Shown here piece by piece: positions 5,893 to 7,966 of a stretch of 7,966 nucleotides of DNA. The DNA is from JALHFZ01 sp964483085. Its GTDB lineage: Bacteria > Synergistota > Synergistia > Synergistales > Aminobacteriaceae. The notes under the pieces were generated by a model. That model had not been told where the DNA came from. It did no database searches and saw only the letters and a program-made list of their open reading frames with translations. Numbering within the stretch: the stretch's first letter is position 1; the number at the start of each line of letters is the position of its first letter. The stretch lies in the NCBI GenBank assembly GCA_964483085.1, contig CAYZZX010000076.1, positions 1 through 7,966 of the forward strand. The letters run 5' to 3'. Position numbers and translations under genes: made by a program.

Positions 5893-6674
5893 TTTGTCCG
5901 AAGAAGGGGATCGACGATCTTGCCCCCTTCTTCTCTTCTTTTCCATCAACCCGCCCCCTCCTCGTAAGCGACTACGACGGAACCCTCGCCCCCTTCCGAA
6001 GAGAAAGGGATGAGGCCGTTCCCGGGGGAAATATTCGGCGGCTTCTCAGAGAAATCATCGATGAGGGGGGAGAGGTCGTTGTCCTCTCTGGAAGAAAAGC
6101 AGAGGAGGTTGCCGCTCTTCTTGACCTGCCCCTTGAAATCTGGGGAAGCCACGGATGGGAACGCAGAACGGCCCGGGGGAAGATCACGACGCCCCCTCTC
6201 TCGCGGAAGAACACTGAAAGCCTGAAATCCCTCCGCCGGGAGCTGTCTGTTTTTCCACAGGATGCCCTTGAGATCAAGCCCATCTCCATAGCCCTCCATT
6301 GGCGTGACCGTATGGAAGTCAAGGAGCTCTACGACCTTCGATCGGAAGATCTGGGCTCGTCGGCACTGAAGGAGGGGTTCCAGTCCCTCCCCTTCAGTGG
6401 AGGTGTCGAGTTTCGGCTTCCTCTGGCGTCGAAGAAAACTGCCATGGAATCGATCCTGATCGACAGGTCCCTTCAAGATCCGATATGCTATATGGGCGAC
6501 GATCTCACTGATGAGGACGCTTTTGGGGCTCTCGAGGGAAGAGGCCTTGGCATACTGGTTGCAGAAGAAGTTTGCCCCTCGGCCGCTCACATATGGATTC
6601 GCCCCGAATCCGTCGAAATCGTTCTCGCTCTCTGGAGGGATGGACTGAAAAAGAAGGGAGAGAAGGGATTGTGA
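5874..6674 (+). CDS. otsB: Trehalose-6-phosphate phosphatase
   Basis: OtsB is a cytosolic HAD-superfamily phosphatase that converts trehalose-6-phosphate to trehalose. The product is 266 aa, a typical single-domain length. HAD motif I is DYDGTL (33-38), with nucleophile Asp33 and acid/base Asp35. Motif II is VVLSGR (69-74). The OtsB-specific GSHGWE (91-96) and ALHWRD (140-145) follow. The motif III Lys is in LASKKTA (184-190), where most relatives read KGxA. Motif IV is GDDLTDEDAF (208-217), which holds the Mg-binding acids. ATG 5874 follows GGAGGAG (5860-5866) by 7 nt and lies inside the end of the TreT-like gene. The stop overlaps the otsA GTG by 4 nt, so the phosphatase precedes the synthase and translation is probably coupled on both sides. 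An imperfect hairpin lies inside it at 6364-6399. Confidence 0.95.
   Translation: MGPLDLVCPKKGIDDLAPFFSSFPSTRPLLVSDYDGTLAPFRRERDEAVPGGNIRRLLREIIDEGGEVVVLSGRKAEEVAALLDLPLEIWGSHGWERRTARGKITTPPLSRKNTESLKSLRRELSVFPQDALEIKPISIALHWRDRMEVKELYDLRSEDLGSSALKEGFQSLPFSGGVEFRLPLASKKTAMESILIDRSLQDPICYMGDDLTDEDAFGALEGRGLGILVAEEVCPSAAHIWIRPESVEIVLALWRDGLKKKGEKGL
6364..6399 (+). repeat. Intragenic inverted repeat in otsB
   Basis: CACTGAAGG (6364-6372) is an exact inverted repeat of CCTTCAGTG (6391-6399). The stem can be extended inward by about four more pairs (GGGG with CTCC, one G-U) past a bulged A. It lies within coding sequence, with no T-run after it. It may be chance, or it may slow ribosomes or influence mRNA stability. 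Confidence 0.4.
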
Positions 6675-7966
6675 CCGATAATACCGGCAGATTTTTCGTC
6701 GTCTCGAACCGCCTGCCCATAAGTCTTCTGTGCGAGAAGGGCCGTCTCTCCGCCTCTCCCGCTTCCGGTGGGCTTGTGACTGCCCTCAACCCAGTGCTTC
6801 GCGATAGAGGCGGCTTCTGGGCAGGCTGGCCGGGAGACGCGGGGAATGCGGATGCCCGAACTGTCCGGAAGATACTTGAACCCCTGTCAGAGGAGAGAGG
6901 GTATCGTCTTCTTCCTGTGATGCTGACCCCGGAGGACGTGAAGGATTTTTATCTCGGATTTTCAAACAGCGTCCTCTGGCCCCTCTTCCACGATCTGCAG
7001 AGCCGCTGCTCCTTTTCTCCGTCCCACTGGGAGGGGTATCTCCGGGCAAACGAAAAATTCGCCTCCGCGGTGGAGATGCACGCCCGCCCCGAGGACTTCA
7101 TCTGGGTGAACGACTATCAGCTTATTCCCCTCGGGGCGATGCTGCAAAAGCGCAACCCGAATCTCACATCCTCTTTTTTCCTTCACATCCCCTTTCCGAG
7201 CGTGGACATCTTCATGAAGATGCCGAAACGAAAGGAAATCCTTCTCTTTCTTTCGGCCTACTCTTTCGTCTGTTTTCAGACCGCCCGGGACAGGAGGAAT
7301 TTCCTCGACTGCCTCCGGGTTTTCTTTCCGGATATGAAAGCCGCAGGACGGGGACATATAACGAAGGTCACTCTCAATGAAAGAGCCTTCCTCGTGGGAG
7401 GTCTTCCCATCAGCATCGATTTCAAGGCCTTTTCTCAACTGGGCTCCTCCAGGCAGGTCATTGCCCGCGCAGAGGAGATCCGCGCGGAGATTCAGGGGGA
7501 CAAGTTCGTCCTTGGAGTTGATCGCCTTGACTATTCAAAGGGCATCCCGGAGAAGTTGAGAGGTTTTCAGAGGGCCCTCGAACTGTACCCTGAACTTCGG
7601 GAAAGGATGACTCTCTACCAGCTGGTGATCCCGAGCCGGGAGACGGTGGAGGAGTACAAGACCCTCAAGGAGGAGATAGAGCTCCTCGTCAGCAGAATCA
7701 ACGGGAAATACGGCACGACCCGCTGGGTTCCTGTGAATTGGCGGTACGGTTCTGTATCGAAGGAAGAACTCGCGGCTCTCTACCGGGCCGCGGATATGCT
7801 GCTCATAACCTCTCTGAAGGACGGAATGAATCTCGTCAGCAAGGAGTACTGCGCCTCCAAGGGGCGGGATACCGGAGTCCTCATCCTCAGCGAATTTGCG
7901 GGCGCGGTGCTTCAGCTTGCCCGGGGTGCCGTCCTCGTAACCCCCTACGACGAAGATGCTGTCGCG
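6671..7966 (+). CDS. otsA: Trehalose-6-phosphate synthase, 3' end cut off by window edge
   Basis: OtsA is a cytosolic GT20 enzyme that makes trehalose-6-phosphate from NDP-glucose and glucose-6-phosphate. The frame starts at GTG 6671, which overlaps the otsB stop (GTGA), with GGGAGA (6656-6661) 9 nt upstream. It stays open for 432 codons to the right edge; by alignment with E. coli OtsA (474 aa), roughly 60-65 residues are missing. Seen in order: VVSNRLPI (10-17), SGGL (32-35), FWAGWPG, FSNSVLWPLFH, WVNDYQL, FLHIPFPS, GVDRLDYSKGIP, VIPSRE, LYRAADMLLITSLKDGMNLVSKEY and LILSEFAGA. Residues matching the known E. coli active site are Arg14, Tyr94, Trp103, Asp148, Arg285, Lys290, Arg323 and Asp384, so the enzyme should be active. 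Small departures are WVNDYQL for the usual WVHDYHL and LVSKEY for LVAKEY. The operon may continue beyond the window. Confidence 0.96.
   Translation, partial: MTDNTGRFFVVSNRLPISLLCEKGRLSASPASGGLVTALNPVLRDRGGFWAGWPGDAGNADARTVRKILEPLSEERGYRLLPVMLTPEDVKDFYLGFSNSVLWPLFHDLQSRCSFSPSHWEGYLRANEKFASAVEMHARPEDFIWVNDYQLIPLGAMLQKRNPNLTSSFFLHIPFPSVDIFMKMPKRKEILLFLSAYSFVCFQTARDRRNFLDCLRVFFPDMKAAGRGHITKVTLNERAFLVGGLPISIDFKAFSQLGSSRQVIARAEEIRAEIQGDKFVLGVDRLDYSKGIPEKLRGFQRALELYPELRERMTLYQLVIPSRETVEEYKTLKEEIELLVSRINGKYGTTRWVPVNWRYGSVSKEELAALYRAADMLLITSLKDGMNLVSKEYCASKGRDTGVLILSEFAGAVLQLARGAVLVTPYDEDAVA

Noticed and set aside
5946..6590. Long minus-strand open frame opposite otsB
   Set aside because: It is a shadow of a GC-rich coding sequence; no family resemblance and no ribosome site of note.

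Overview
The window (about 8 kb, moderately GC-rich by eye) looks like chromosomal DNA of an anaerobic bacterium. The lean Rex / YajC-SecD-SecF block, the strong AAGGAGG-type ribosome sites, the frequent TTG/GTG starts and a trehalose locus with a TreT-type glycosyltransferase together suggest Synergistota (an Aminobacterium/Aminivibrio-like organism). This placement rests on general protein resemblance, not on a search, and is only moderately certain. All genes are on the + strand.

Left block (1-994): the 3' part of a RidA-type enamine/imine deaminase, cut by the window edge, followed by the NADH-sensing repressor Rex. The Rex reading frame runs back into the end of ridA, and its true start is unclear.

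Middle block (about 995-3871): a likely extended -10 promoter, then yajC, secD and secF, the accessory half of the Sec translocon, which uses the proton motive force to help pull proteins across the membrane. A GC-rich hairpin without a T-run lies between yajC and secD. A textbook intrinsic terminator (3835-3871) closes the block.

Right block (3872-7966): a well-formed promoter (TTGAAT, 17-nt spacer, TGG-TATGCT) drives a tightly packed operon. It encodes a DUF5752-like protein that is visibly an internal duplication, a TreT-like trehalose glycosyltransferase, a trehalose-6-phosphate phosphatase (OtsB) and a trehalose-6-phosphate synthase (OtsA). OtsA runs off the right edge after 432 codons with every catalytic residue present. 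The last genes overlap by 19 and 4 nt, which suggests translational coupling. The operon encodes two routes to trehalose: OtsA plus OtsB from NDP-glucose and glucose-6-phosphate, and one-step TreT from NDP-glucose and free glucose. They sit beside a protein of unknown function, which is the most interesting part of the window. No RNA genes, mobile elements or CRISPR arrays were seen, and no intergenic stretch exceeds 300 bases.
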